Positions 21,094-29,257 of a stretch of 40,770 nt of DNA are shown here, in pieces (the first letter of the stretch is position 1; each line of letters opens with the position of its first letter). A program made the position numbers and the translations under genes. The DNA is from Pseudomonadota bacterium (lineage in GTDB: Bacteria; Pseudomonadota; Alphaproteobacteria; Kiloniellales; JACOMY01). The stretch spans positions 1 through 40,770 of the forward strand of contig JAKOWB010000213.1 of NCBI GenBank assembly GCA_029781795.1. Reading direction: 5' to 3'. The notes beneath the pieces are model-generated. The model did not search any database and was not told the DNA's origin. It worked only from the letters and a program-made list of their open reading frames with translations.

Positions 21094-22125
21094 TCAGATC
21101 TCCAGGTCCATGACCACCGGGCAGTGGTCGCTGGCCTTCGGGCGGTCCCAGCCGATGCGCGGAAAGCGCGGCACCTGCGAGCGTTCGGCCCGGTAGGGCA
21201 TGCCGCCACGCAGGATCAGCGGCGGGCCGGGATTGCGCGCCGCCAGCTCGGGCGAGAGCAGCAGATAGTCGAGCTGGTTGTAGCTGCGGTCCACGCTGTA
21301 GAAGTGCGTCCAGCGGTCGGTCGGATCGGCGATGCGCTGCGCCGGGTCCACCACCAGGCCGCTGTCGAGCAGCGGCGCCAGGGCGTGTTGCGTGTCGGGC
21401 ACGCCGTCGTTCTCGGTGAAGTCGTTGAGGTCGCCGGCGACGAGGTAGTCGCTCTGGCCGCGTGCCCGGCAGCGCTCGATCACATAGCGCACGGCGAAGG
21501 CCTCGGCGACGCGGAAGGCACGGGTCTGCTGCCGCCCGGCACCGATCGACTTGAAGTGGCAGTTGAACAGCGTCAGCGGCCGGCCTTCGACCGTCATCCG
21601 CACCTCCAGGCAGTCGCGGCGGAAGACGCGGAAGCGCGGATCGCTGAACAGCCGGTCGCGGGCGATGGTGGCGCGACGGATGCCCCAGTCTTCCCAGTCG
21701 AAGCCGGCGGCATAGAGCGGGTCCAGGCCCAGCTCCTTGTGGCTGGTGACGGCCTCCAGCGGCAGGCGCGACATGACGCCGACGTCGATGCCGCGCCCGT
21801 CGTTGCCCTCCAGCACCGCCAGGTGCGGCATGGCCTCGCCGCCGACGCCCAGCAGGTACTTGTCGTGGAAGCGGCGCAGGGCATGCAGCGACTCCACCTC
21901 CTGCAGCAGCGCGACGTCGGGCCGGGCCTGGCGGATCGCCAGGGCGGCGAAGGTACGGATCTCGTCGTCCATCGCCAGGCGCGCCGACTTGGCCAGGGCC
22001 AGGCGGCTGGCCTGGTCCTCGCCCTCCAGCAGGCCGAGGTAATCCTCGATATCCTCCGCCCGCCGGAAATCGAAGCGGGTGAAGAGGTTCTCGACGTTGA
22101 ACGTCATGACGCGCAGCTTTGCCAT
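21094..22125 (-). CDS. Endonuclease/exonuclease/phosphatase family protein
   Basis: The 343-residue protein has the family metal-site motifs in order: MTFNVENLF at the start, ALLQEVES near residue 79, FNCHFKSIG, LVAGDLNDF and the C-terminal ASDHCPVVMDL. These suit a Mg2+-dependent phosphodiesterase acting on nucleic acid, lipid or another phosphoester. There is no signal peptide, so it is cytosolic. The start at 22125 has GAGAGGAG upstream; the longer frame to 22809 is antisense to the next gene and is rejected. It is convergent with the acyl-CoA dehydrogenase, 1 nt between stops. Confidence 0.88.
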   Translation of the reverse strand: MAKLRVMTFNVENLFTRFDFRRAEDIEDYLGLLEGEDQASRLALAKSARLAMDDEIRTFAALAIRQARPDVALLQEVESLHALRRFHDKYLLGVGGEAMPHLAVLEGNDGRGIDVGVMSRLPLEAVTSHKELGLDPLYAAGFDWEDWGIRRATIARDRLFSDPRFRVFRRDCLEVRMTVEGRPLTLFNCHFKSIGAGRQQTRAFRVAEAFAVRYVIERCRARGQSDYLVAGDLNDFTENDGVPDTQHALAPLLDSGLVVDPAQRIADPTDRWTHFYSVDRSYNQLDYLLLSPELAARNPGPPLILRGGMPYRAERSQVPRFPRIGWDRPKASDHCPVVMDLEI

Positions 22126-22200
22126 GCGGCTCCTCTCGTCGCGGCGGCCGCCCATGCTAGCCTCGCGGGCCGAGAGCACGAAACCCGAGGGGGATACCGC

Positions 22201-22803
22201 ATGGCCAAGCCGATCGAGTTCTGGTTCGACTACTCCAGCCCCTATGGTTTCCTGGCCTCGGAGAAGATCGGCGAGATCGCGGCCCGGCACGGCCGCGCGG
22301 TCGACTGGCGCCCCTTCCTGATGGGCGCGGTCTTCAAGGTGACCGGCACCCAGCCACTGGTCGACGTGCCGATGAAGGGCGACTACACCAGGCACGACAT
22401 GGCGCGGGCGGCGCGGGCCCTGGGCATCCGCTTCACCGTGCCGGCCGGCTTTCCCTTCATGTCGGTCGGCGCCTGCCGCGCCAGCTACTGGGCCAAGGAC
22501 CGCGACCCGGTCAAGGCGCAGGCGCTGATGCAGGGTCTCTACCGCAAGGCCTGGTCCGAGGGCGGCGACATTTCCCATCCCGGCGCGGTGGTCGCCCAGG
22601 CGGAGGCGGCCGGTTTCGACGGCCAGGAGGTTGAAGCGGCGATGAACGACGCGGCGGTGAAGGACCGCCTGCGCGCCGAGGTCGACGCCGGCATGGCCAA
22701 GGGCGTCTTCGGCTCGCCCTTCTTCTTCGTCGACGGCGAGCCCTTCTGGGGCCACGACCGCCTGGCCATGGTCGACCGCTGGCTGGCGACGGGCGGGTGG
22801 TAG
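22201..22803 (+). CDS. 2-hydroxychromene-2-carboxylate isomerase/GST-kappa family (DsbA fold)
   Basis: The 200-residue protein starts EFWFDYSSPYGFLASEKIGEIAARHGR, the kappa-class active-site region in which a serine replaces the DsbA cysteine. It ends with GVFGSPFFFVDGEPFWGHDRLAMVDRWL, the cis-proline and C-terminal signature of the same family. Members isomerise 2-hydroxychromene-2-carboxylate in naphthalene breakdown or act as glutathione transferases. No other aromatic-degradation gene is seen here, so a general glutathione-dependent isomerase is the safer reading. The next SDR begins 5 nt after its stop codon. Confidence 0.9.
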   Translation: MAKPIEFWFDYSSPYGFLASEKIGEIAARHGRAVDWRPFLMGAVFKVTGTQPLVDVPMKGDYTRHDMARAARALGIRFTVPAGFPFMSVGACRASYWAKDRDPVKAQALMQGLYRKAWSEGGDISHPGAVVAQAEAAGFDGQEVEAAMNDAAVKDRLRAEVDAGMAKGVFGSPFFFVDGEPFWGHDRLAMVDRWLATGGW

Positions 22804-22807
22804 GACC

Positions 22808-23644
22808 ATGCTGGAACGCTATCTGGCCGGTCGCACGGCCCTGGTGACCGGCGGCGCCTCGGGGCAGGGGCGGGCCATCGCGCTGGCGCTGGCGGCGCGC
22901 GGCGCCAACGTCGGCGTCGGCTCCTACCTGGCGCTGCACGGCCCGCTGCCGGACAAGACCGACAGCTACTTCCCGCCGCAGCAGGAGCTCGACCAGGTCT
23001 GCGACGAGATCCGGGCGCTGGGGGTCGAGGCGCTGGGCAGCGACCTCGACGTGCGCTCGGCCGATTCGGTCGGCGCTTTCCATGCCGCGCTGACCCAGCG
23101 CTTCGGCCGGGTCGACATCCTGGTGAACGCCGCCGGCATCGCCGCGGAACAGCCGATCGAGGGCCACACGGAAAAGCTCTGGCTCGACATTCTCGACACC
23201 AACCTGAACGGCGCCTATCGCACCATCCGCGCCTGCCTGCCGGGGATGATCCGGGCGAAGTGGGGCCGCATCGTCAACATCGCCTCCACCGCCGCCTCGG
23301 TCGGGGCCAAGGACAACCCGGCCTACTGTGCCTCCAAGTCCGGCCTGCTGGGCCTCACGCGCTGCGTCGCGCTGGAGGGGGCGCCGCACGGCGTCACCTG
23401 CAACGCCATCAGCCCGGGCTTCGTCAACACCCGCATGCTGCGCTCCAGCGTGAAGCGCTGGCTGGCGGCCGAGGGCAACGTGCGGACGGAGGAGGAATAC
23501 ATCGCCGCCATCGCCGCCGGCTATCCGCAGAAGCGCATCATCGAACCGGAGGAGATCGGCGCCGTCGCCGCCTTCCTCTGCCGCGACGAGGCCTTCGGCA
23601 TCGCCGCGCAGGACATCACCGTCGCCGCGGGGTCGCTATGGTAG
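22808..23644 (+). CDS. Short-chain dehydrogenase/reductase
   Basis: The 278-residue protein has the classical SDR motifs: VTGGASGQGRAIALAL at about 13-28, LVNAAGIA at about 108-115, the serine of NIASTAASV and the Y-x3-K pair in YCASKSGLLGLTRC, then NAISPGFVNTRM. An insertion after the second strand (LHGPLPDKTDSYFPPQQ, about 43-60) is longer than usual and may shape the substrate pocket. The last codons overlap the next SDR gene by 7 nt. Substrate unknown; a sugar or hydroxy acid is plausible next to a LacI regulator. Confidence 0.9.
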   Translation: MLERYLAGRTALVTGGASGQGRAIALALAARGANVGVGSYLALHGPLPDKTDSYFPPQQELDQVCDEIRALGVEALGSDLDVRSADSVGAFHAALTQRFGRVDILVNAAGIAAEQPIEGHTEKLWLDILDTNLNGAYRTIRACLPGMIRAKWGRIVNIASTAASVGAKDNPAYCASKSGLLGLTRCVALEGAPHGVTCNAISPGFVNTRMLRSSVKRWLAAEGNVRTEEEYIAAIAAGYPQKRIIEPEEIGAVAAFLCRDEAFGIAAQDITVAAGSLW

Positions 23645-24402
23645 CCAGGGATTTCGAAGGCAAGCGCGTGCTGGTCACCGGCGGCACGCGCGGCATCGGT
23701 CTCGCCACGGTCAAGGCCTTCCGCGCCGCCGGCGCGCGCGTCGCGGTCAACGGCCGCACGGCGGAAAGCGTGGCGAAGGCGCTGGCCGAGCTGGGGCCGG
23801 GGCCGGAGCCGGTCGCCGCGCCGGGCGACGTTTCCACCGTGGCCGGCTGCCGGTCACTGGTGGACGCGGCGTTGGCCGGGCTCGGCGGGCTCGACATCCT
23901 GGTGAACTCCGCCGGCGTCTTCCGCGAGGTCACGGTGGAGGACAGCGACGAGGCCTTCTGGGACCAGGTGATCGACATCAACCTGAAAGGCTGCTTCTTC
24001 GTCACCCGGGCGGCGCTGCCGGCGTTGCGCGACAGCGGCGGCAACGTGGTCAACATCGCCTCGGAATCCGGCCTCCAGGGCAGCCCGCGCTGCACGGTCT
24101 ACTGCGCCTCTAAGGGCGGGGTGGTGCTGATGACCAGGGCCATGGCGCTGGAGCTGGCGCCGCAGGTGCGGGTCAACGCGATCTGCCCCGGCCCGGTCGA
24201 CACGGACATGCTCTGGGGCGGTGCCCCGTCCGGGCAGGCCAGCCAGGCCTACTTCGCCGGGCTGCAATCCTATGCGCCGATGAAGCGGATCGGCCGGGCG
24301 GAGGAGATGGCGGCCGCGGTGCTCTATCTGGCGCATCCCGACGCCGGCTTCATCACCGGCGCGGCGTTGTCGCTCGACGGCGGCTCGACGGCGGGGCGCT
24401 GA
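23638..24402 (+). CDS. Short-chain dehydrogenase/reductase (3-oxoacyl-ACP reductase-like)
   Basis: The 254-residue protein carries VTGGTRGIGLATVKAF, LVNSAGVF, the serine of NIASESGLQ, the YCASKGG active-site pair and the terminal GAALSLDGGSTAGR typical of FabG-like SDRs. The start ATG lies inside the preceding gene, with a 7-nt overlap, indicating tight coupling of two related but distinct reductases. Its last 50 bp overlap the 3' end of the convergent LacI-type gene. Confidence 0.9.
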   Translation: MVARDFEGKRVLVTGGTRGIGLATVKAFRAAGARVAVNGRTAESVAKALAELGPGPEPVAAPGDVSTVAGCRSLVDAALAGLGGLDILVNSAGVFREVTVEDSDEAFWDQVIDINLKGCFFVTRAALPALRDSGGNVVNIASESGLQGSPRCTVYCASKGGVVLMTRAMALELAPQVRVNAICPGPVDTDMLWGGAPSGQASQAYFAGLQSYAPMKRIGRAEEMAAAVLYLAHPDAGFITGAALSLDGGSTAGR

Positions 24403-25426
24403 GCGGCGCGGGGCCGGTGGTGCCGCGCACCACCAGTTCGGAAGTCAGGATGACCTCGCGGGGTTCGGCCGCCGTCGGCGCGCCGATGCGGCCGAGCAGC
24501 AGGTCGGCGGCGCGGGCGCCGAGGTCGCGGCTGTGGGGCCGGACGGTGGTGAGGCCGATCCAGGGCAGCGCGGCGACGAAGATATCGTCGAAGCCGGTGA
24601 CCGAGACGTCCCCTGGCACGGCGAGGCCCCGCTCGCGCAGGCGTTCCATCGCGCCCAGGGCCATGAAGTCGTTGGCCGCGACGATGGCGGTGGGCGGCGC
24701 CGGCAGGACGAGAAAGCGGTCGACCGCCGCGCGCCCCTGTTCGGCGGCGTAGTCGCCGGGGGCGAGCAGGCTCTCGTCCAGGCCGCCGAAGCGGCGCCGC
24801 ATCTCGCCGCGATAGCCGGCCAGCCGCTCGCCGGCGGCGCTGGAGCGCGGCGGGCCCTGGATGAAGGCGATGCGCCGATGGCCGAGGGCGGCGAGGTGGG
24901 CGACGGCGGCCGCCGTGCCGACCGCGTTGTCCATGCCGACGTAGTCCGAGGGTTCGCTGACATGGCGCCGGTTCAGCAGCACGTAGGGCACGCCGAGGCG
25001 TTTCAGGCGCGGGACCTCGTCGCTGTCGCTGGCGGTCGAGGCCAGGATCAGGCCGTCCAGCCGCTTGTCGAGCAGCAGGCGCAGCAGCGCGGTCTCCTTG
25101 TCGGCGTCGTAGTCGGTGCTGCAGATCGCCAGGCTGTAGCCCTCGGCCCAGAGCCGGTCCTCCATGCCGCGCACCAGGTCGGCGAAGAAGGGGTTGGCGA
25201 TGTCGGCGACCAAGGCGCCGACGGTCCAGGTACGCTGCAGGCGCAGGCCGCGCGCCAGTCCCGAGGCGCGATAGCCCAGCCGCTCGGCGGTCCGCTGCAC
25301 CAGCGCGCGGGTTTCCGGCCGCACGACAGCCTTGCCCGCCAGCGCGTTCGACACGGTCGAGGGCGCCAGCCCGCAGGCGCGGGCGACGTCCTTGATCGTG
25401 GCGGGGCGGCCGAGACCATCGGGCAT
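24353..25426 (-). CDS. LacI-family transcriptional regulator
   Basis: The 357-residue protein has the LacI helix-turn-helix ATIKDVARACGLAPSTVSNALAGKAVVRPETRALV with hinge helix RASGLARGLRLQRTWTVGALVADIANPFF. A periplasmic-binding-protein-like effector domain follows, with RRIAFIQGPPRSSAAGERLAGY, TAIVAANDFMALGAMERLRE and VSVTGFDDIFVAALPWIGLTTVRP. The C terminus is extended by about 15 arginine/serine/proline residues that overlap the SDR gene in antisense. The start has GAGAGG upstream. It is divergent from the binding-protein gene and probably represses it through the palindrome at 25463-25492. The effector is likely a sugar or sugar acid. Confidence 0.93.
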   Translation of the reverse strand: MPDGLGRPATIKDVARACGLAPSTVSNALAGKAVVRPETRALVQRTAERLGYRASGLARGLRLQRTWTVGALVADIANPFFADLVRGMEDRLWAEGYSLAICSTDYDADKETALLRLLLDKRLDGLILASTASDSDEVPRLKRLGVPYVLLNRRHVSEPSDYVGMDNAVGTAAAVAHLAALGHRRIAFIQGPPRSSAAGERLAGYRGEMRRRFGGLDESLLAPGDYAAEQGRAAVDRFLVLPAPPTAIVAANDFMALGAMERLRERGLAVPGDVSVTGFDDIFVAALPWIGLTTVRPHSRDLGARAADLLLGRIGAPTAAEPREVILTSELVVRGTTGPAPLSAPPSSRRRATTPRR

Positions 25427-25462
25427 GAGGTTAGACCTCTCACAGGAAGCAGGGGTTGGGCA

Positions 25463-25492
25463 ATAAAAACGATTTTCAAAAATCGTTTTTAT
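25463..25492. promoter_or_regulatory. 30-bp near-perfect palindrome, probable LacI-family operator
   Basis: The 14-nt arm ATAAAAACGATTTT (25463-25476) and its exact reverse complement (25479-25492) are separated by only CA. The element is extremely AT-rich in GC-rich DNA and lies 36 bp before the lacI-type start and 81 bp before the binding-protein start. Each arm contains a central CG flanked by A and T runs, the layout of LacI-family half operators, so two dimers could bind side by side. It should control both divergent genes. Confidence 0.85.
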
Positions 25493-25573
25493 CGACTAGG
25501 CTTCTTCGCTCGATCCGTCAGACGGCAAAGCCGCGGCGGTCGGCAGGGACGCCATCACGCGAGGGAGGAGTTC

Positions 25574-26686
25574 ATGCGGGAGCTGGAATTGCTGGTCGGC
25601 CTGCGTCGCGGCGGTCTGGCGCGGCGCGCGGCGCTGCGCGGCCTGGCGGCGCTCGGCATCGGCGTGGTGTCGCTGCCCTATGTCGTGCGGCGCGCCGCGG
25701 CGGCCAGCCCGCTGACGGTCTTCGACTGGCCGGGCTACGACATTCCCGAACTGCACCAGCCCTACGTCGCCAAGTACGGCGCCTCGCCCGACATCGCGCT
25801 CTACGGCGACGACGAGGAGGCCTACCTCAAGATCAAGGGCGGCTTCGTCTGCGACCTGGTGCACCCGACCAGCTATGCCATCGGCCGCTATCGCGACCAG
25901 GGGCTGCTGAAGCCGATCGACACCACGCGCCTGTCGAACTGGCCCGATGTGATGCCCGAGGTCGCCAACGTCAAAGGCATGACCACCGGCGGCGACCGCT
26001 GGATCGTGCCCTGCGGCTGGGGCCACAACTCGGTGATCTATCGCCACGACATGGTGGAGCCCAAGGAGCAGTCCTGGAACCTGCTGTGGGACGAGCGCTA
26101 CAAGGGCAGGATCGCCAACGCGGTGGAGATGGACGGCTCGGTCATCCCGGCCGCCATGGTGCTGGGCATGCCCGATCCCTATGCGATGGACGAGGCGCAG
26201 CTCGCCCAGGTGCGCGACTTCCTCATCAAGCAGCGCGCGCTGCTGCGCTTCTACTGGACCGACCCGGCGCAGCTTGAGCAGGCCATCGCCTCGGGCGAGG
26301 TCGCCATCGCCTATGCCTGGGCGGCCTCGGCCTCGACGCTGAAGGCGCAGGGCGTCCCGGTCACGTACATGCAGCCCAAGGAGGGCCGCGTGGTCTGGAT
26401 CGACGGCTTCATCATGCTGAAGGCCGGCGAGGGCGAGGAGCAGCGTGCCTACGACTACATCGACGCCTGGCTCTCGCCCGAGACCGGGCGCTACATGCTG
26501 GCCGAGTACGGCTACGGCCACTCCAACCGCAAGGCCTTCGAGCTGGTGCCGAAGGAGCGCCTGGCGGAGATCGAGATCACCTCGCCGGCCGAGGTGCTGG
26601 CCAACGGCGTTTTCCTGCGCGAGATGGACCCGGCGCTGCGCGAAGCCTACGTGCGAATGTACGAGGACGTGCGCGCAGGCTTTTAG
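25574..26686 (+). CDS. Extracellular solute-binding protein (spermidine/putrescine PotD-like), no permease nearby
   Basis: The 370-residue protein has a basic N terminus and hydrophobic segment (RRAALRGLAALGIGVVSLPYVVRRAAAA, about 17-44) that fits a Sec or Tat export signal. The mature part, LTVFDWPGYDIPELHQPYVAKYG with GGFVCDLVHPTSYAIGRYRDQGLLKPID, resembles PotD-type binding proteins of ABC uptake systems. No ATPase or permease gene lies in the window, so either it works with a system elsewhere or it has another role. The ATG follows GAGGGAGGAG; the frame extends to 24533 in antisense of lacI and that part is rejected. The next gene starts 9 nt downstream. Confidence 0.88.
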   Translation: MRELELLVGLRRGGLARRAALRGLAALGIGVVSLPYVVRRAAAASPLTVFDWPGYDIPELHQPYVAKYGASPDIALYGDDEEAYLKIKGGFVCDLVHPTSYAIGRYRDQGLLKPIDTTRLSNWPDVMPEVANVKGMTTGGDRWIVPCGWGHNSVIYRHDMVEPKEQSWNLLWDERYKGRIANAVEMDGSVIPAAMVLGMPDPYAMDEAQLAQVRDFLIKQRALLRFYWTDPAQLEQAIASGEVAIAYAWAASASTLKAQGVPVTYMQPKEGRVVWIDGFIMLKAGEGEEQRAYDYIDAWLSPETGRYMLAEYGYGHSNRKAFELVPKERLAEIEITSPAEVLANGVFLREMDPALREAYVRMYEDVRAGF

Positions 26687-26695
26687 GACGTGTCC

Positions 26696-28405
26696 ATGTC
26701 ACCGGAAGGACCGGGCGGCAACCTGACCGCCGCCGAGCGCTTCGCGCTGGCCTTGAGGCGCCACGGCGTCGAGCTGATCTTCGGCCAGTCGATCCCCTCG
26801 CAGATCCACCTCGCGGCCGAGGCGATGGGCATGACGCAGATCGCCTATCGCACCGAGAACGCGGGCGCGATCATGGCCGACGGCTTCGCCCGGATCTCCG
26901 GCCGCGTCCCGGTGGTCACGGCGCAGAACGGCCCGGCGGCGACGCTGCTGGTGCCGCCGCTGGCCGAGGCCCTGACCGCCTCGATCCCGCTGGTCGCCAT
27001 CGTGCAGGACGTGGCGCGGCCCAACCTCGACCGCAACGCCTTCCAGGAACTGGACCACCTGGAGCTCTTCAAGGGCTGCGCCAAGTGGGTGCGCCGCGTG
27101 CCGGTCAGCGCGCGGATCGAGGACTACGTCGACATGGCCTTCACCGCCGCCGCCAGCGGCCGGCCGGGCCCCGCGGTGCTGCTCTGCCCGCTGGACCTGA
27201 TCGGCGAGGGCGGGCTGCCGGCCGGCGGTCGCGGCGCGACCCTGGGCCGCTATCCGCTGGACCGGACCGTCGCCGATCCGCAGCAGGTGCGCCTGGCGGC
27301 CGCACTGCTGGCCGGCGCGCGGCGGCCGCTCCTGGTGGCTGGCGGCGGGGTGCACAGCTCGGGCGCGGCGGCGGCGCTGGCGCGCCTGCAGCAGGACTGC
27401 CACCTGCCGGTCGCCACCACGGCCATGGGCAAGGGCGCGGTGGACGAAGGCCACCCGCTGTCGCTTGGCGTCGTCGGCTACTTCATGGGCACGGGCGGCA
27501 TGGCGAAGTTTCAGCGCCCGCTGATCGAGGAGGCCGACGTCGTCTGCTTCGTCGGCAGCCGCACCAACCAGAACGGCACCGATTCCTGGACCCTCTTCCC
27601 GCCGGGCGCCAGCTACATCCAGCTCGACGTCGACAGCCTGGAAGTGGGACGCAACTACGAGGCCCTGCGCCTGGTCGGCGACGCGCGCCTGACGCTGGAG
27701 GCGCTGGCCGAGGCGCTGGCGGGCCTGGACCTCGCTCGCCGCCGCGCCGCGCGACCGGCGCTTGAGCAGCGCATCGCCGAAGGCCGCGCGCGCCATGTCG
27801 CCGAAGCGGCGCCGCTGCTGGCCTCACCGGCCACGCCGATCCGGCCCGAGCGCATCATGGCGGCGCTGCGCCAAGTGCTGACGGCCGACACCATCGTCGT
27901 GGCCGATGCCTCCTATGCCTCGATCTGGTGCGCCAACTATCTGCCGGCGCTGCGGGCCGGCATGCGCTTCCTGACGCCGCGCGGCCTTGCCGGCCTCGGC
28001 TGGGGCCTGCCGCTGGCGCTGGGGGCAAAGCTGGCGGCGCCGGCCTCGCCGGTGCTCTGCGTCGCCGGTGACGGCGGCTTCGGCCACGTCTGGTCGGAGC
28101 TGGAGACCAGCCGGCGGCATGGCATCAACCTGGTGGTGACGATCCTCAACAACCAGGTACTGGGCTACCAGAAGCATGCCGAGGACGTGCTGTTCGGCGC
28201 GCACACCACGGCGGTGGACTTCGCACCGGTCGACCACGCCGCCATCGCCCGGGCCTGCGGCCTCCATGGCGAGCGCATCGAGCGGGCCGAGGACTATGCC
28301 CCCGCCCTGGCGCGGGCGCTGGCGGCGGACCGCACCACGGTGCTGGACGTGATCGTCGATCCCGCCGCCTATCCGCCGATTACCTCCTTCGAGGGGCGGC
28401 TCTAG
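26696..28405 (+). CDS. Thiamine diphosphate-dependent enzyme, acetolactate synthase-like
   Basis: The 569-residue protein has the three-domain layout of the acetolactate synthase/benzoylformate decarboxylase superfamily. The catalytic glutamate is E54 in AYRTENAGAIMADGFAR. The central domain contains PLLVAGGGVHSSGAAAAL. The C-terminal ThDP motif starts GDGGFGHVWSELETSRRH and ends NN in VVTILNNQVLG. It therefore appears active. Acetolactate synthase, glyoxylate carboligase and sulfoacetaldehyde acetyltransferase are all possible. I do not see enough specific residues to choose. ATG 26696 is preferred over GTG 26690 because AGGA lies at a better distance. It is co-transcribed with the binding protein. 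Confidence 0.9.
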   Translation: MSPEGPGGNLTAAERFALALRRHGVELIFGQSIPSQIHLAAEAMGMTQIAYRTENAGAIMADGFARISGRVPVVTAQNGPAATLLVPPLAEALTASIPLVAIVQDVARPNLDRNAFQELDHLELFKGCAKWVRRVPVSARIEDYVDMAFTAAASGRPGPAVLLCPLDLIGEGGLPAGGRGATLGRYPLDRTVADPQQVRLAAALLAGARRPLLVAGGGVHSSGAAAALARLQQDCHLPVATTAMGKGAVDEGHPLSLGVVGYFMGTGGMAKFQRPLIEEADVVCFVGSRTNQNGTDSWTLFPPGASYIQLDVDSLEVGRNYEALRLVGDARLTLEALAEALAGLDLARRRAARPALEQRIAEGRARHVAEAAPLLASPATPIRPERIMAALRQVLTADTIVVADASYASIWCANYLPALRAGMRFLTPRGLAGLGWGLPLALGAKLAAPASPVLCVAGDGGFGHVWSELETSRRHGINLVVTILNNQVLGYQKHAEDVLFGAHTTAVDFAPVDHAAIARACGLHGERIERAEDYAPALARALAADRTTVLDVIVDPAAYPPITSFEGRL

Positions 28406-28435
28406 ACTGGCGGCAGGGAAGGGAGGCCGCGGCCC

Positions 28436-29035
28436 ATGATCTATGTCGAGTACATCGAGCGCGACCGCTTCCTGCCCTTCGACATCTTCCGCCATCTGGG
28501 CGACCAGTCGGCCTGGACCGACCCGCAGGACAGGCTTGTCGGCTCCTTCGGCCGCACCATGCGCCTGGGGCCCATGCCGAGCTACCTGGCCTTCTGGGAG
28601 TGCAGCGGCATGCGCCGCATGGACGAGTGGGAGGCACACTTCAACAGCCCGGCGGCGGCGAAGGACCGCGCCGAGCGGGCGACCCACGCCGCCATCCACC
28701 TGCAGCGCGGCGGCTGCTACGACGTGGTGGCGCGCGGCCCGGCGGTGAAGCGCGAGGGGCTGTACCTGATCGAGTACTTCGCCGCTGGTCCCGCGGTGGC
28801 GGACGCGGAGCTGGCTCGCCACTTCAAGGCGCGCGGCAAGGGGCGCAAGGGGGCGACGCTGAACTTCGTGCTGCGTCGGATCGGGCTGCTGGGCCCGCCG
28901 CCGGGCTGCCTCGCGGTCTGGAGCTTCGCCGACTACGCGGCGCTGGAGCCCTTCGAGCGGGCACGCGCGGCTGACGATGCCTTCGCGCCCAGCGAGGCCG
29001 GCGTCTACCGCTGGTTCGGGCGCGAGGTGCTGTAG
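28436..29035 (+). CDS. EthD-like hypothetical protein
   Basis: The 199-residue protein appears to have two ferredoxin-like halves: MIYVEYIERDRFLPFDIFRHLGDQ (1-25) and GLYLIEYFAAGPAVADAELARHF (about 107-129). The first half also has PSYLAFWECSGMRRMDEWEAHF. This arrangement resembles stress-responsive/EthD or DUF-type dimeric alpha-beta barrel proteins, but the match is not strong. It begins 30 bp after the ThDP gene with a good GGGAGG, so it is the last gene of that transcript. A hairpin with a T-run follows. Function not assigned. Confidence 0.75.
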   Translation: MIYVEYIERDRFLPFDIFRHLGDQSAWTDPQDRLVGSFGRTMRLGPMPSYLAFWECSGMRRMDEWEAHFNSPAAAKDRAERATHAAIHLQRGGCYDVVARGPAVKREGLYLIEYFAAGPAVADAELARHFKARGKGRKGATLNFVLRRIGLLGPPPGCLAVWSFADYAALEPFERARAADDAFAPSEAGVYRWFGREVL

Positions 29036-29046
29036 GGGGGAAGGCT

Positions 29047-29091
29047 GCCCGGCGCCGCCACGGCAGGCGCCGGGCCAGAAATCTATTTTTT
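29047..29091 (+). terminator. Likely intrinsic terminator after the ThDP/EthD-like operon
   Basis: GCCCGGCGCC (29047-29056) and its exact reverse complement (29066-29075) form a 10-bp stem with a 9-nt loop. A run of six T (29086-29091) follows after a 10-nt gap. The gap is longer than ideal, so efficiency is uncertain. The T-run is also the antisense of the last two lysine codons of the small minus-strand gene. Confidence 0.5.
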
Positions 29092-29184
29092 CGCCGCCGG
29101 TGCGGCCTTGGCGCCGGCCTTGGCGGTCTTGTCCTGCTTCGGCTTCTTCTTTTCCTTGTTGCTGCGCATCTGGCCCTTGGCCAT
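29083..29184 (-). CDS. Small lysine-rich protein, 33 residues
   Basis: The protein starts MAKGQMRSNKEKKKPKQDK, continues with an alanine/lysine tail and ends KK. It has about one third lysine and no hydrophobic segment, so it should be a basic, cytosolic, probably disordered peptide that could bind nucleic acid or ribosomes. A strong ribosome site GGAGG lies 6 nt before the ATG, better than most in this window. I recall short proteins beginning MAKGQ-x-RSN-x-E-x-KKPK annotated as hypothetical in several proteobacteria, but this is from memory. The function is unknown. It is 74 bp from the start of the AtuA-type operon end. Confidence 0.8.
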   Translation of the reverse strand: MAKGQMRSNKEKKKPKQDKTAKAGAKAAPAAKK

Positions 29185-29257
29185 GGGAGACCTCCGTCAC
29201 GCAACCGCGGGCTCGCTGCCCGCAAGGTCCGATGCTAGGGCGGACTGCAGGAGTCCG

